NCBI GenBank assembly: GCA_039587535.1
Contig: JBDHIF010000010.1
Coordinates: forward strand, 1-64,000
DNA length: 64,000 nt
Origin: JAWLHJ01 sp039587535
Lineage (GTDB): Bacteria > Gemmatimonadota > Gemmatimonadetes > Longimicrobiales > Gaopeijiaceae
Reading direction: 5' to 3'
The translations under genes and the position numbers were made by a program. Of this stretch, positions 34,191 to 43,518 are shown in pieces. The notes under the pieces are model-generated. The model did no database searches, was not told the DNA's origin, and saw only the letters and a program-made list of their open reading frames with translations. Every line of letters begins with the position of its first letter. Within the stretch, counting starts at the first letter, position 1.

Positions 34191-35467
34191 GCCAGCAACT
34201 CCACGAGGTGGTAGCTGCGCTTCCCCTTCCTGAGCACCAGATAACGCCCGCCCAGGGAGCGCTCGGCCCGGACACGCGCGTGAACACCTTCCACCCGCTC
34301 GTTGTTGAGGTAGATCCCGCCACCCTCCAGCGAGCGACGTGCGTCCCCCTTCGAAGAGCCCAGGCCGGTATCCACCAGCAGGTCCACCACAGCCATCCCC
34401 TCTCCCTCGAAGGCAGAGCGCGGGAGCCGGGTCGAGGGAACATCGGCGAAGATCTCGGCGATCTCCGAAGACCCGAGGCCGTCGAGGCTCCCACCGAAGA
34501 GCGCGTCGGTCGCTCTGCGGGCTCCCGCGAGCCCCGATTCACCATGCACGCGGGCGGTGACTTCCTCCGCCAAGGCCTTTTGGGCGGCGCGCCGGTGGGG
34601 TTCGCGCTCGACCGCATCTTCCAGCTCGCCGATGCGGTCCCTGCTCATGAGCGTGAAGTACTTGAGGTAGCGCACCACGTCCGCGTCCTCGGTATTCACC
34701 CAGAACTGGTAGAAGGCGTAGGGCGAGGTGAGCTCCGGATCGAGCCACACGTTCCCTCCCTCGGACTTCCCGAACTTGGCCCCGGAAGCATTCGTCACCA
34801 GGGGCATCACCACACCGTATGCGCGATCGCCCTCCACGCGGCGCACCAGATCGATACCTGCGGTGATGTTCCCCCACTGGTCACTTCCGCCCATCTGGAG
34901 GGTGCACCCCTCGCGGCGATAGAGCTCTAGAAAGTCGAAAGACTGGAGCAGCGCGTAGCTGAACTCCGTGTAGGAGATCCCGGATTCCTCGTTCTCGAGC
35001 CGGCGCTTCACCGACTCCCGGGCCATCATCTGATTCACGGAGAAGTGCTTGCCGATGTCGCGGAGAAACTCCACGAGCCTCAACCCTCCGAGCCAGTCGA
35101 GGTTGTTCCGCATCCGGGCCGCGTTGGAAACGCCCTCGAAATCGAGGAAGTGCTCGAGCTGGGCTCGAAGTCCCTCTGCGTTCTCGCCCACGGCCTCTGG
35201 CGTCAGAAGCTGACGCTCTGCGGTCTTCCCGGACGGATCTCCAATGAGACCCGTCCCGCCACCGACCAGCGCGATGGGGGTATGGCCCGCCCGCTGGAGG
35301 TGCACGAGCCCCATGATGACCAGCAGTGAGCCGACGTGCAGGCTGCGCGCCGTGGGATCGAAGCCGATGTATCCCACGCGCGGACCCTCGGCGAGGTGCT
35401 CCTCGACGCCCTGGGTGGCATCCTGGAGAAGCCCGCGCCAGCGAAGCTCGTCAAGAAGAGAGGTCAT
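34187..35467 (-). CDS. tyrS: Tyrosyl-tRNA synthetase
   Basis: 426 residues, the standard bacterial TyrRS length. HIGH-type motif HVGS (44-47) after the GFDPTARSL segment, tyrosine-pocket residues in SYTEFSYALLQSFDF and QMGGSDQWGN, and the KMSKS-type motif KFGKS (231-235). The C-terminal S4 domain is present (SSKGDARRSLEGGGIYLNNERV). First gene of a tyrS-nadB pair. Confidence 0.96.
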   Translation of the reverse strand: MTSLLDELRWRGLLQDATQGVEEHLAEGPRVGYIGFDPTARSLHVGSLLVIMGLVHLQRAGHTPIALVGGGTGLIGDPSGKTAERQLLTPEAVGENAEGLRAQLEHFLDFEGVSNAARMRNNLDWLGGLRLVEFLRDIGKHFSVNQMMARESVKRRLENEESGISYTEFSYALLQSFDFLELYRREGCTLQMGGSDQWGNITAGIDLVRRVEGDRAYGVVMPLVTNASGAKFGKSEGGNVWLDPELTSPYAFYQFWVNTEDADVVRYLKYFTLMSRDRIGELEDAVEREPHRRAAQKALAEEVTARVHGESGLAGARRATDALFGGSLDGLGSSEIAEIFADVPSTRLPRSAFEGEGMAVVDLLVDTGLGSSKGDARRSLEGGGIYLNNERVEGVHARVRAERSLGGRYLVLRKGKRSYHLVELLA

Positions 35468-35550
35468 AGCACAGAGTGGGGCAGGAAGACACGGCGTAGA
35501 CGCGTCCGAACGGTAGCGGGCGCCAGGGGACGGTCAAGCCCGGCGGACCC

Positions 35551-36093
35551 TCACCATCCGCCACGCACACGCGCACCCGACAGGTGGGCCTCGTGATGCG
35601 CACAATGCCAAGCATAGGAGTCCAACATGTCGTCCAACGTGACATCGCCGATCTCCGGATGCCTCAGCCTGCGGGCGAAATCCTCGGGCTCCATGGATCG
35701 CAACAGCATCACCCACCGGCCGTGCAGACTGTCGAGCAGCTCCAGCGAACCCTCGACCGGAGCCTCCCTGGCGTCGGCAAGTCGCGCCCAGGCATCCTGA
35801 TCATAGGGCCGGATGGTCGGATGGTCCTCCGTCAGCGCCAGCCGGAACCTGCAATAGGCATTGAGATGCGAATCCGCCAGGTGGTGTGTGAGCTGCCGAA
35901 CGGTCCATCCCCCTTCCCTGTAGGCAGTGTCCAGCTGCGCGGCGCTCAGGTCCGCGACGTGCGACCGCACGCGGGCCGGGTGAGCCTCCAGAACGCCGAT
36001 GCGCTCCGCTCGCTCCGCCGCGGAGAGGGGACGGCCTCGAGCTTCGAAGGGGCCCACGGGATACCGCGGGTCCCGGGGCGCGGGTTGGGTCAT
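35551..36093 (-). CDS. DinB/YfiT-family putative metal-dependent transferase
   Basis: About 180 residues. The YfiT opening RDPRYPVGPFEARG and three His sites, HHLADSHLNAY in the middle and HCAHHEAH near the end, match the metal-binding DinB four-helix bundle. Bacillus relatives act as bacillithiol transferases; in other phyla the thiol is unknown. I take ATG 36093 because the conserved region starts there, but ATG 36135 is also in frame. Neither has a strong Shine-Dalgarno. Confidence 0.85.
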   Translation of the reverse strand: MTQPAPRDPRYPVGPFEARGRPLSAAERAERIGVLEAHPARVRSHVADLSAAQLDTAYREGGWTVRQLTHHLADSHLNAYCRFRLALTEDHPTIRPYDQDAWARLADAREAPVEGSLELLDSLHGRWVMLLRSMEPEDFARRLRHPEIGDVTLDDMLDSYAWHCAHHEAHLSGARVRGGW

Positions 36094-36228
36094 GGCTGCA
36101 TCCGCCTCGGATGTGAGGGGTCGTGAAGATGTCATGATGCAACGGAACCGGACCCGGCGCGAGCGACGGGAACCGGAACCCGAGGACCGTGTACGTCCTT
36201 TGCGGGTCCCACCTGGCCGAGCAAGACG

Positions 36229-37551
36229 ATGAACTCTACCCCCCATCTGAGCCGAGGCCGCCGGGCCAACCGAGTGGCTCCGCGACCGTCTCCGGTCCGC
36301 GTGGCTCCGTGTGGCAGGCGCCTACTTGTCGCTGTGCTGGCCTGCCTCACGGCCTTCGGGGCATCGACGGGAGCGCTCCTCGCACAGGATCGAGCAGGCG
36401 AGCGGAGCAGCACGCCCGGAATCGTCCTTGGCCGGGTCGTGGACCAGGCAACCGGCACTCCGATCTCGGACGTGAGAATCAGGGTCGCGGAGACCGCGAT
36501 CGAAGCCCTTTCCGATGATGGCGGCAGATTTCGCCTCCCGGACGTGCCGCCGGGCCAGCAAAGGCTGCTTCTCAGCCATCTCGCCTACGGTGAGCACGAC
36601 CGCCTCGTGCTCGTACCGAATGCGGACCGGCTGATCCTGGAAGCACGTCTTTCCACGCAGGCGATCGAGCTGGCGCCCCTGCTGGTCGAGACCCTCACGG
36701 AGGTCGACCGACGTCAAGCGACCTCCGGCGCGCAGGTCAACGAAGTCGAGCGTCCCGCCATCGACCTGGCCCACCGTACCGGACGGAACCTGGGCGAAGT
36801 CCTGCGGCAGGAGATCCCGGGGGCCTCGTTGCGCGAAGGATGGTTCGGCGGCGCTTGCGTCGAGTTTCGCGGGGCCCGCTCCGGGACCGGACCGTGCCGT
36901 GAGCTCACGGTCTTCATGGATGGGGTGCGGATCGCCGAACCAGGGCTTCTGCTCGCGACCCTGTCGCCGAACGACGTCGAGAGCATGGAGATTCTTTCCG
37001 CTGCGGAAGCCGGAGCGCGGTACGGGAGCATCTCCGGGAATGGCGTCCTGCTCATCGAGACCCGACGACCGCCTGGACCGGCGCGGCGCCGCGGCCCCCA
37101 ACCCGCCGCACCCGAAAGCGCCTTCTTCGACTGGTCCGGAGAAGACCATCCGTACGCGTGGAAGGGGACGTTCGTGAGGGCCTTCCTGGCGAACGCCCTC
37201 GGAGTCGGCGCGGGCCTGGTGCTCGCTCACCAGTGCATGTGGCGGACCGAAGCGGGATCATTGGGCCTGCGCACCCGCTGTGGCGGAGCGACGACCGCCG
37301 GGATCGGACTCGTGGCGCTGGGCCTGCCCGCCGTGGCGAGCGCTCTGGCCGCACGATGGGGCGGCGCCACGGATCGTTCAGCCGGACGCATCACGCCCAT
37401 GTCGCTCACGGCCGCCCTCGGTCTTGCATCCGGGTACATGCTCGTTATTCACGGTACGGACGGAAGCCAGGCGGCAGGCGCAGTGATGCTCGGGATGGGG
37501 GTACCCGTGCTAACGACCCTGGCCAACCGTATCTTCCGGTCGCTTCACTAG
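36229..37551 (+). CDS. TonB plug-domain protein without barrel, with C-terminal membrane helices
   Basis: 440 residues. Long basic signal peptide (cleavage near LLAQ), a carboxypeptidase-regulatory-like domain (VLGRVVDQATGTPISDVRI, DDGGRFRLPDVPPGQQRL), then a plug domain (TGRNLGEVLRQEIPGASLR, ELTVFMDGVRIAE, PNDVESMEILSAAEAGARYG, GVLLIETRR). Where a 600-residue beta-barrel should follow there are only about 170 residues with several hydrophobic helices (LANALGVGAGLVLAHQ, AGIGLVALGLPAVASALAA, and two more). No frameshift is evident. Such plug-only proteins may interact with SusC-like receptors or TonB, but their job is unknown. Confidence 0.75.
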   Translation: MNSTPHLSRGRRANRVAPRPSPVRVAPCGRRLLVAVLACLTAFGASTGALLAQDRAGERSSTPGIVLGRVVDQATGTPISDVRIRVAETAIEALSDDGGRFRLPDVPPGQQRLLLSHLAYGEHDRLVLVPNADRLILEARLSTQAIELAPLLVETLTEVDRRQATSGAQVNEVERPAIDLAHRTGRNLGEVLRQEIPGASLREGWFGGACVEFRGARSGTGPCRELTVFMDGVRIAEPGLLLATLSPNDVESMEILSAAEAGARYGSISGNGVLLIETRRPPGPARRRGPQPAAPESAFFDWSGEDHPYAWKGTFVRAFLANALGVGAGLVLAHQCMWRTEAGSLGLRTRCGGATTAGIGLVALGLPAVASALAARWGGATDRSAGRITPMSLTAALGLASGYMLVIHGTDGSQAAGAVMLGMGVPVLTTLANRIFRSLH

Positions 37552-37616
37552 ACCGGCCGACGCACCCCCGCTGGATCGTGCGATCGCTGGCACCTACCTC
37601 CAGTCCAAGGCATCCC

Positions 37617-38120
37617 TTGACCAGATCCGTGAAGGCACTCGGCCCGACAGCGATTCTCGCCGTCCTCCTCCTGTCGGGTTGCTTCCGTTACGTCCCTACG
37701 GCCCTCGACGTCACACCGCCCGGGGACGATGTACGACTGCTGGTGACCCGACAGGGGGCGACCGACCTCGCTCAGGCCACCACGATTGAAGGTGAGGTAC
37801 CCACCGTCCGCGGCACGCTCCTCGAACTTGAGGGCTCGGATCTCTTATTGAGGGTCCCGGTCGGACAGCGGCGGGATGGCTTCCATACCGTCTCCCTGGA
37901 CCAGACCGTCCGCATCCCGGTCAGCGAGATCCTCCAGGTCGAACGGCGCGAGCTGGACGTGACCATGACGGGCTTCTGGGTGGCAGGCGCGGTGGGTGGC
38001 TCGGCATTCGTCATCTTCAAAATCATGGAAGCATTCGGCGAATCCGACGGCGGCGACCCGGGTGGTCCGCTGGAGAACCGTATCCCCATCCCCTTCATCT
38101 CAGTCCCGATCGGTCGCTGA
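37617..38120 (+). CDS. Small lipoprotein, function unknown
   Basis: About 167 residues, starting at TTG 37617 (CCAAGG upstream) or GTG 37629. Lipobox LLSGC near residue 21. The mature domain is beta-rich: VRLLVTRQGATDLAQ, VRGTLLELEGSDLLLRVPV and TVRIPVSEILQVERRELD, followed by a hydrophobic Gly-rich segment (WVAGAVGGSAFVIFKIM) and an acidic Gly tail. The pattern resembles small lipoproteins common in Gemmatimonadota. Located 65 bases after the plug-protein gene. Confidence 0.7.
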   Translation: MTRSVKALGPTAILAVLLLSGCFRYVPTALDVTPPGDDVRLLVTRQGATDLAQATTIEGEVPTVRGTLLELEGSDLLLRVPVGQRRDGFHTVSLDQTVRIPVSEILQVERRELDVTMTGFWVAGAVGGSAFVIFKIMEAFGESDGGDPGGPLENRIPIPFISVPIGR

Positions 38121-38159
38121 CGCGCCGCTTGGAACCCGCGGAAAATTGCCTGGTTTTAC

Positions 38160-38189
38160 TTGACTTGTGAGGGACTGGATACCTATCCT
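38160..38189 (+). promoter_or_regulatory. Possible promoter of the susC-like gene
   Basis: TTGACT (38160-38165), 18-base spacer, TATCCT (38184-38189). The -35 box is good and the -10 is moderate. It would give a leader of about 215 bases. Confidence 0.35.
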
Positions 38190-38324
38190 CTGGGTGTCGA
38201 AAAGCCTCTGTCGTCTTTCGAAAGCTGAAGATGTTTGGAGGATCTCACCACGGTTCGGTCATACCTAGATCTGCCGGGCACGCCCGGTGGCGTATTTTCA
38301 TGTGCCATCTGGCGGTCCAGCGCA

Positions 38325-38386
38325 ACCCGAGCTTCCACCCGCGAGCGCCTCTCGCGAGAGGTAACCGGGCGGGCTCGGGTCTTTTG
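38325..38386 (+). promoter_or_regulatory. Leader hairpin with T-run before the susC-like gene
   Basis: ACCCGAGC (38325-38332) pairs with GCTCGGGT (38373-38380), followed by CTTTTG. Inside sits a perfect palindrome CCTCTCGCGAGAGG (38348-38361). It lies 25 bases before the start codon and could act as an attenuator, processing site or translation control element. The rest of the 290-base gap (38121-38410) shows nothing else but the promoter above. Confidence 0.4.
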
Positions 38387-38410
38387 TCCGCTCCAACCCA
38401 GGAGTAAGTG

Positions 38411-41400
38411 ATGCAGGTACCAAGGTTCGTAAACAGGAAGCCGGCGGGGGGGCAACGCGCCCGCCGTCGGCTCGGCTGGCTGGCGGGACTCTCGCTAGCG
38501 GCCCTCGTGGGCTTCGGCCCCGCCCAGGTGGAGGCCCAGACCGGCCAGATCGTCGGTCAGGTCACCGACGCCGGGTCGGGAGCCCCCCTGGGCGAGGTCC
38601 AGATCTTCATTCCGACTGCCCAGGTCGGCGTTTTGTCCCGGGCGGACGGTCGTTTCATCATCCTGAACGTGCCCGCCGGCTCCCAAGAGCTGCGCGCTGA
38701 GCGGATCGGCTACGCCGCCGCCAGTCAGCAGGTCGAGGTCGAAGCAGGCGCGTCGGTTCAGGTCACGTTCTCGCTCGAGCCGCAGGCGCTGGGCCTCGAC
38801 GAGATCGTCGTGACGGGTACTGCCGGTGCCTCGCGTCGCCGCGAGGTCGGTAACTCGATCGCCCAGATCGACATCTCGAATGTCCCGGACCGTCCGGTCA
38901 GCACCTCCGACATCCTGCAGGCTTCTCAGCCGGGGATCGAGGTGACGGGTTCCTCGGGTGAGCTGGGCCAGGGTAAGCGCATCGTCCTTCGTGGTAACTC
39001 CTCCGTCTCCATGTCCAACCAGCCGATCATCTACATCGACGGCGTGCGGATCATGAGCGGTGCCTTTCCGCAGACGGCGGGTCGTGACTACCGTGCCGGC
39101 CGTGGCGCGAACATCACCGTGAGCCCGCTCGACGCCCTCAACCCAAACGACATCGAGCGCATCGAGGTCATTAAGGGCTCGGCAGCGACGACGCTCTACG
39201 GCACGGAGGCTTCAGCCGGCGTGATCCAGGTGTTCACGAAGCGTGGCTCGGTCGGCGCGCCGGTCTGGACCGCCGAGATCCAGCAGGGAACGGGTTGGTC
39301 GCCAGTCTTCGGTAACCCCTATCGCGGTGGAAACTGCTCCCGGGTGGCCGATTTCCCGGAGTCCGGCTTCGACTGCGCGGACTATGCGGCCTCGAACTAC
39401 ATGTTCGCAGAGCAGTTCATGCGTGATGGGTGGCTCGGCCTCGGTGGTGGTGACTGGTCCGACCAGGTCCGTCTGAACCTCCAGGACAATCCGGCGCCGG
39501 GCTGCACGGTCGAGCGTGGGTGCTCCGAGGCGATCGCCGACTACGTCGCCCGTGGCGGCCAGCTCTCTCCGAATCCGTACTGGCAGGATCGCGAGGGGCA
39601 CGCCATGCACACGCAGAACTACTCGCTCTCCGTTCGCGGTGGCCAGCAGAACCTGCAGTATTTCGCCTCCGGCGGATACGAGAACGGTCTCGGCATCCTT
39701 CCCAACGACCAGCTCGAGAAGTGGGTGGTGCGTGGTAACTTCACCTTCTCGCCCTCGAGCGACCTGCAGCTCCAGTGGAACACGGGCTACACGAACCAGT
39801 GGCAGCAGAACACGCCCACCGGGAACAACGCCCAGGGCATCACGCTGAACACCTTCCGCCGCGAGCGGAACTACCAGAGCGACGAGGACTTCCTCCGCGT
39901 GGGCGAGGTGCTCCCGTTCGACATTCAGCAGCGCATCGAGCGTTTCACGACGGGCGGTACCATCACCTATTCGCCGCTCACGGACCTGACGAACCGCCTG
40001 ACGATCGGGTACGACTTCTCCCAGCAGGAAGCTCGTAACCTCCGTCCGTACGGCTTCAGGCAGCGTCCCCGCGGCGCGCTCCTCAACAACCAGTGGCAGA
40101 ACCGTCTCCTGACGTTCGACTACGTGGGCACGTACAGCTACGACATCTCCGACGCGCTCCGCACCAACTTCTCTTGGGGTGGTCAGGCGGTCGGTGACGA
40201 GACCCGTGAGCTCGAGGGCTGGGGTGAGGACTTCCCCGGCGCCGAGGAGCCCACGATCAGCTCCGCCTCGATCAAGATCGCCGAGGAAGATCGCCAGCGC
40301 GTTTGGAACGCAGGATTCTTCTTCCAGAACGTGCTCGACATCACCAACAAGTACTTCCTCACGCTCGGTGTGCGCGTGGACGGCAACAGCGCCTTCGGTG
40401 AGGGCTTCGGCCTCCAGGTATACCCCAAGGCCAGCCTGAGCTGGGTGCTGTCTGACGAGGATTTCTGGCCCGAAGGGTTCGGCCAGATCAAGCTCCGTGC
40501 AGCGTACGGTCAGTCCGGCCGTGCGCCGGGCGCGTTCGACGCGGTTCGGACGTGGGAGCCGGCCGGTTACGGTGGCTCACCGGCGTTTGTGCCCGAGAAC
40601 GTGGGTAACCCGGACCTCGGTCCCGAGGTGACGTCGGAGTTCGAGTTCGGCTTCGACGGCTCGTGGCTCAACGACCGCATCAGCGGCCAGTTCACGTACT
40701 TCAACCAGACCACGACCGACGCGCTGATGGACGTCACGCAGCCGCCGTCGACCGGGTTCACGCAGTCGCAGCTCGAAAACGTCGGTGAGCTGAACAACTA
40801 CGGTATCGAGATCGGAACGAACTTCGGGATCATCGAGACGGCCGACTACGGCTGGGATGTCGGGGTGAACTTCACGTACAACAAGTCGAAGGTCGTCGAC
40901 CTCGGTGGCGCCGCACCGTTCTCAGCCCTCAGCGGCTGGATCGAGGAAGGTCAGCCCGTGCCGGTGGAGCGTTCGGACACGGTCACCTTCAAGCAGACCC
41001 TCACGACGGCCGCCCAGGGCGTGCCGAACTGCTCGGACAGCACGCCGGCAGGAACCCCCTGCTTGGACAACGACGTCTTCGTCGGGCCGCAGCTGCCGAC
41101 GCACAACATCAGCCTCAACACGCGGGTCCGTCTTCCGTACGGCATTACGCTGGCGGCGACCGGTGAGTACCGCGGCGGTAACGTTATGGCTGTGAACCCG
41201 ATCGCGATCGGGCGCTCGGTCCGTTCGCCGATCTGCAACCCGTTCTACACGGATGCGGATGCCGGAATCGCGCTCCAGGACCAGCTTCCCGCGGTCTGGA
41301 GGGCCCGCTGCACGCCGTCCCTGGCGGACGACTACTGGTGGGACGCGGACTACTTCAAGCTCCGCAGCGTCTCCGCGACGGTTCCGATGGACTTTGCGTT

Positions 41401-41587
41401 CCCGGATCGCGTGAGTGCCTCGACGCTCACGATCTCGTTGAACAACTCGTACCTCTGGACCCGTGAGATCCCTTGGATGGATCCTGAGGTCCTCGGAAAC
41501 CAGGGTGCGAACTCGACCGGTATCGGGGCGACGGAGCGTACGGTCGCACCGACGACTGTGCGTTTCGCTCTCCGGATCACGTTCTAA
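38411..41587 (+). CDS. SusC/RagA-type TonB-linked outer-membrane receptor
   Basis: 1058 residues; ATG 38411 with GGAG 6 bases upstream. Signal peptide ends near VEAQ, then a carboxypeptidase-regulatory-like domain (GQVTDAGSGAPLGEVQIFI, RADGRFIILNVPAGSQEL), the junction LDEIVVTGTAGASRRREVGNS, a plug (ILQASQPGIEVTGSSGELGQ, LRGNSSVSMSNQPIIYIDGVRI, IERIEVIKGSAATTLYGTEASAGVIQVFTK) and a long barrel that ends in Phe (FALRITF). It imports large nutrients or complexes by TonB energy, with the lid protein encoded next door. The substrate cannot be read; no glycan enzymes adjoin it. Confidence 0.93.
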   Translation: MQVPRFVNRKPAGGQRARRRLGWLAGLSLAALVGFGPAQVEAQTGQIVGQVTDAGSGAPLGEVQIFIPTAQVGVLSRADGRFIILNVPAGSQELRAERIGYAAASQQVEVEAGASVQVTFSLEPQALGLDEIVVTGTAGASRRREVGNSIAQIDISNVPDRPVSTSDILQASQPGIEVTGSSGELGQGKRIVLRGNSSVSMSNQPIIYIDGVRIMSGAFPQTAGRDYRAGRGANITVSPLDALNPNDIERIEVIKGSAATTLYGTEASAGVIQVFTKRGSVGAPVWTAEIQQGTGWSPVFGNPYRGGNCSRVADFPESGFDCADYAASNYMFAEQFMRDGWLGLGGGDWSDQVRLNLQDNPAPGCTVERGCSEAIADYVARGGQLSPNPYWQDREGHAMHTQNYSLSVRGGQQNLQYFASGGYENGLGILPNDQLEKWVVRGNFTFSPSSDLQLQWNTGYTNQWQQNTPTGNNAQGITLNTFRRERNYQSDEDFLRVGEVLPFDIQQRIERFTTGGTITYSPLTDLTNRLTIGYDFSQQEARNLRPYGFRQRPRGALLNNQWQNRLLTFDYVGTYSYDISDALRTNFSWGGQAVGDETRELEGWGEDFPGAEEPTISSASIKIAEEDRQRVWNAGFFFQNVLDITNKYFLTLGVRVDGNSAFGEGFGLQVYPKASLSWVLSDEDFWPEGFGQIKLRAAYGQSGRAPGAFDAVRTWEPAGYGGSPAFVPENVGNPDLGPEVTSEFEFGFDGSWLNDRISGQFTYFNQTTTDALMDVTQPPSTGFTQSQLENVGELNNYGIEIGTNFGIIETADYGWDVGVNFTYNKSKVVDLGGAAPFSALSGWIEEGQPVPVERSDTVTFKQTLTTAAQGVPNCSDSTPAGTPCLDNDVFVGPQLPTHNISLNTRVRLPYGITLAATGEYRGGNVMAVNPIAIGRSVRSPICNPFYTDADAGIALQDQLPAVWRARCTPSLADDYWWDADYFKLRSVSATVPMDFAFPDRVSASTLTISLNNSYLWTREIPWMDPEVLGNQGANSTGIGATERTVAPTTVRFALRITF

Positions 41588-41598
41588 GAGGACGACTC

Positions 41599-43023
41599 AT
41601 GAGATTTTTCCAAATGAACAAGACACTTCGCACGATCTGTACGATCGCCGCTGGTGTCGCCCTTACCGGGTGCGACGTAACCAACCCCGGTCCGGTGCAG
41701 CAGGAGTTCCTGTCTGCAGCGTCGTCCCACGAGGCGCTCGTGACCGGAGCTGGTCGTAGGCTGGCCGAGGGCCTCAACAGCATCTCCTACACGTCGGCAT
41801 TGATCAGCCGTCAGATCTACCCGGGTGGAACCACCGGGTCCCTGGGCCACTCGCCGCTGGAACAGGGTGGTCACCTCGTCCCGGGTGGAGACCCGGGCCA
41901 GGGGTCGTTCTATAACGACATGATCCAGGCGCGTTTCATCGCCGAGTCGGCGATCGACATCCTGACGACGTCGGAAGATCCGGTCGACCCGGATGTTCTT
42001 GCTCTCGGGTATCTGTACGCCGGATTCTCCTATCGCGTCATCGCGGAGACCTGGTGTGAGACGGTGTTCTCCGAGGAGGAGCTCGGTGGACTCGAGTCGA
42101 GCACGGCGCGGCTGAACACGGCGGAGGGCTTCTTCACCACCGCGATCAACACCGCGGCGGACCCCGATCTGCGGATGGCCGGGTATGCCGGGCGCGCGCA
42201 GATCAAGGTGTGGAGGGGTGACTGGGCCGGTGCGGCGGCCGATGCCGGTCAGATCACGGACAACATGTGGTCCTTCAGCATCAACATGGACGACATCGAT
42301 CCCGAGACGCGGAACCAGCTTTACTACGCGAACGAGGGCGTCCCGTATTTCGCCTACTCCATGCTGTTCACGTTCTACGGCGGAAACACGGACGGATGGG
42401 GCGACCCGGTGATCGACGGGATTCTGCCGGTCAGCACGAGCGAGTCCAAGACGGGGATTCCGTCCGCCCCGAGCTACTCGCTTGATTCGGGTGACCCGCG
42501 CGTTCCGGTCATTGCGACGGGCCAGGACTACGCCAACTTCGCGGTTCAGGGATTCGGTCAGGTTCCGTACCTGAATCAGGACAAGTATCTCAACGGTGAC
42601 GCCGACATCGAGCTGGCGTCCGGTGCCGAGATGCGTCTGATCGAGGCGGAGGCCGCAATCCAGGGTGGTGACGGTCCCGCCGGGCTAGCCATCATCGCCG
42701 ACCTCCGGACGAGCTATGGCCTCTCCGGAGACATCAACGCCGACTTCCCCGGTGCCGCGGCCAACGCGGTGCAGGCGCTCATGCGCGAGCGCGGCCTCGA
42801 GAACTGGGGCGAAGGCCGCCACTGGGGAGACCAGCGCCGTTGGGGGCTCGACCCCAGCGGACCGATCGGAAGTCAGAACTGGAGCGCGGACGTGATGGCC
42901 ACGCTACCCGACTTCGAGTCGACGAGCACCCTGTTCGAGAACCCAGTCTACCCGCGCTCCGTCTGCGCCGACGTTCCGGACAGCGAGCGTAACTCGAACC
43001 CGAACGTTCCTGCCTCCGGATGA
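41599..43023 (+). CDS. SusD/RagB-type substrate-binding lipoprotein
   Basis: 474 residues, 11 bases after susC. Lipobox ALTGC with Asp/Val after the Cys. SusD-type helical repeats: ALGYLYAGFSYRVIAETWCETVFSEE, GYAGRAQIKVWRGDWAGAAADAGQ, and the C-terminal ALMRERGLENWGEGRHWGDQRRWG followed by VCADVPDSERNSNPNVPASG. It forms the outer lid of the SusC channel. The gene ends at a double hairpin terminator. Confidence 0.9.
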   Translation: MRFFQMNKTLRTICTIAAGVALTGCDVTNPGPVQQEFLSAASSHEALVTGAGRRLAEGLNSISYTSALISRQIYPGGTTGSLGHSPLEQGGHLVPGGDPGQGSFYNDMIQARFIAESAIDILTTSEDPVDPDVLALGYLYAGFSYRVIAETWCETVFSEEELGGLESSTARLNTAEGFFTTAINTAADPDLRMAGYAGRAQIKVWRGDWAGAAADAGQITDNMWSFSINMDDIDPETRNQLYYANEGVPYFAYSMLFTFYGGNTDGWGDPVIDGILPVSTSESKTGIPSAPSYSLDSGDPRVPVIATGQDYANFAVQGFGQVPYLNQDKYLNGDADIELASGAEMRLIEAEAAIQGGDGPAGLAIIADLRTSYGLSGDINADFPGAAANAVQALMRERGLENWGEGRHWGDQRRWGLDPSGPIGSQNWSADVMATLPDFESTSTLFENPVYPRSVCADVPDSERNSNPNVPASG

Positions 43024-43045
43024 TCTTGATCCGGTAGCGGTTGTC

Positions 43046-43129
43046 CTACCCGCGGAGCCAGCTCCGCGGGTAGGCGGTTCGGTCGGTTCGGCCGTCGAAG
43101 CCTCGTGCTTCGGCGGCCGAACTTTTTTT
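43046..43129 (+). terminator. Tandem hairpins ending the susCD operon
   Basis: First, a perfect 13-base inverted repeat CTACCCGCGGAGC / GCTCCGCGGGTAG (43046-43073). Second, GTTCGGCCG (43086-43094) / CGGCCGAAC (43114-43122) with an inner GAAGC/GCTTC stem, followed by seven T (43123-43129). The second is a classical intrinsic terminator. Confidence 0.88.
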
Positions 43130-43159
43130 CGCGGTGACCGGCCAGTCGGTGACGGGTAG

Positions 43160-43429
43160 GAAGCCGTCTGGAATGCACGTCTCAGGAGTCCTTGGCTCCG
43201 AGCCAGGCTGCGCGATCGTGGCATTGAGCCGTGGGGATCGGGCCGCCGCTCGGGTGACATGCGGCGTTGGTCGGCCACGGGTGCAGGTCAGGGCCTAGGC
43301 GGCGACATGCGCCTGGCAGACTTCAACGTCACGGCCACTCCGTTCGCGGCCACTCCGTCGGGCTGCGCGGACGTTCCGGACGACGAGCGTGACTCCAATC
43401 CGAACGTGCCGTCAGCAGCAGGAGGCTGA
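43160..43429 (+). pseudogene. Remnant of a second SusD-like gene (C-terminal tail only)
   Basis: An open frame without a start for a full protein encodes a tail that aligns with the SusD end just upstream: RARLRDRGIEPWGSGRRSGD then MRRW here against ALMRERGLENWGEGRHWGDQ then RRW there, and GCADVPDDERDSNPNVPSAA against VCADVPDSERNSNPNVPASG. It stops with TGA at 43427-43429. About 90 residues remain; the N-terminal 80 percent is gone. It has its own terminator downstream. I infer decay of a tandem paralogue, not a functional small gene. Confidence 0.75.
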
Positions 43430-43478
43430 TGACGCCGGAGTGTTAACGGGATCCTGAGAAGTCCCCGCGCGCGAAGGC

Positions 43479-43518
43479 GGCCACCGGGGCGAGAGCTCCG
43501 GTGGCCGTCTTCTTTTCT
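43479..43518 (+). terminator. Terminator after the SusD remnant
   Basis: GGCCACCGG (43479-43487) pairs with CCGGTGGCC (43498-43506), followed by GTCTTCTTTTC. It matches the position expected for the lost susD-like gene. Confidence 0.7.
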
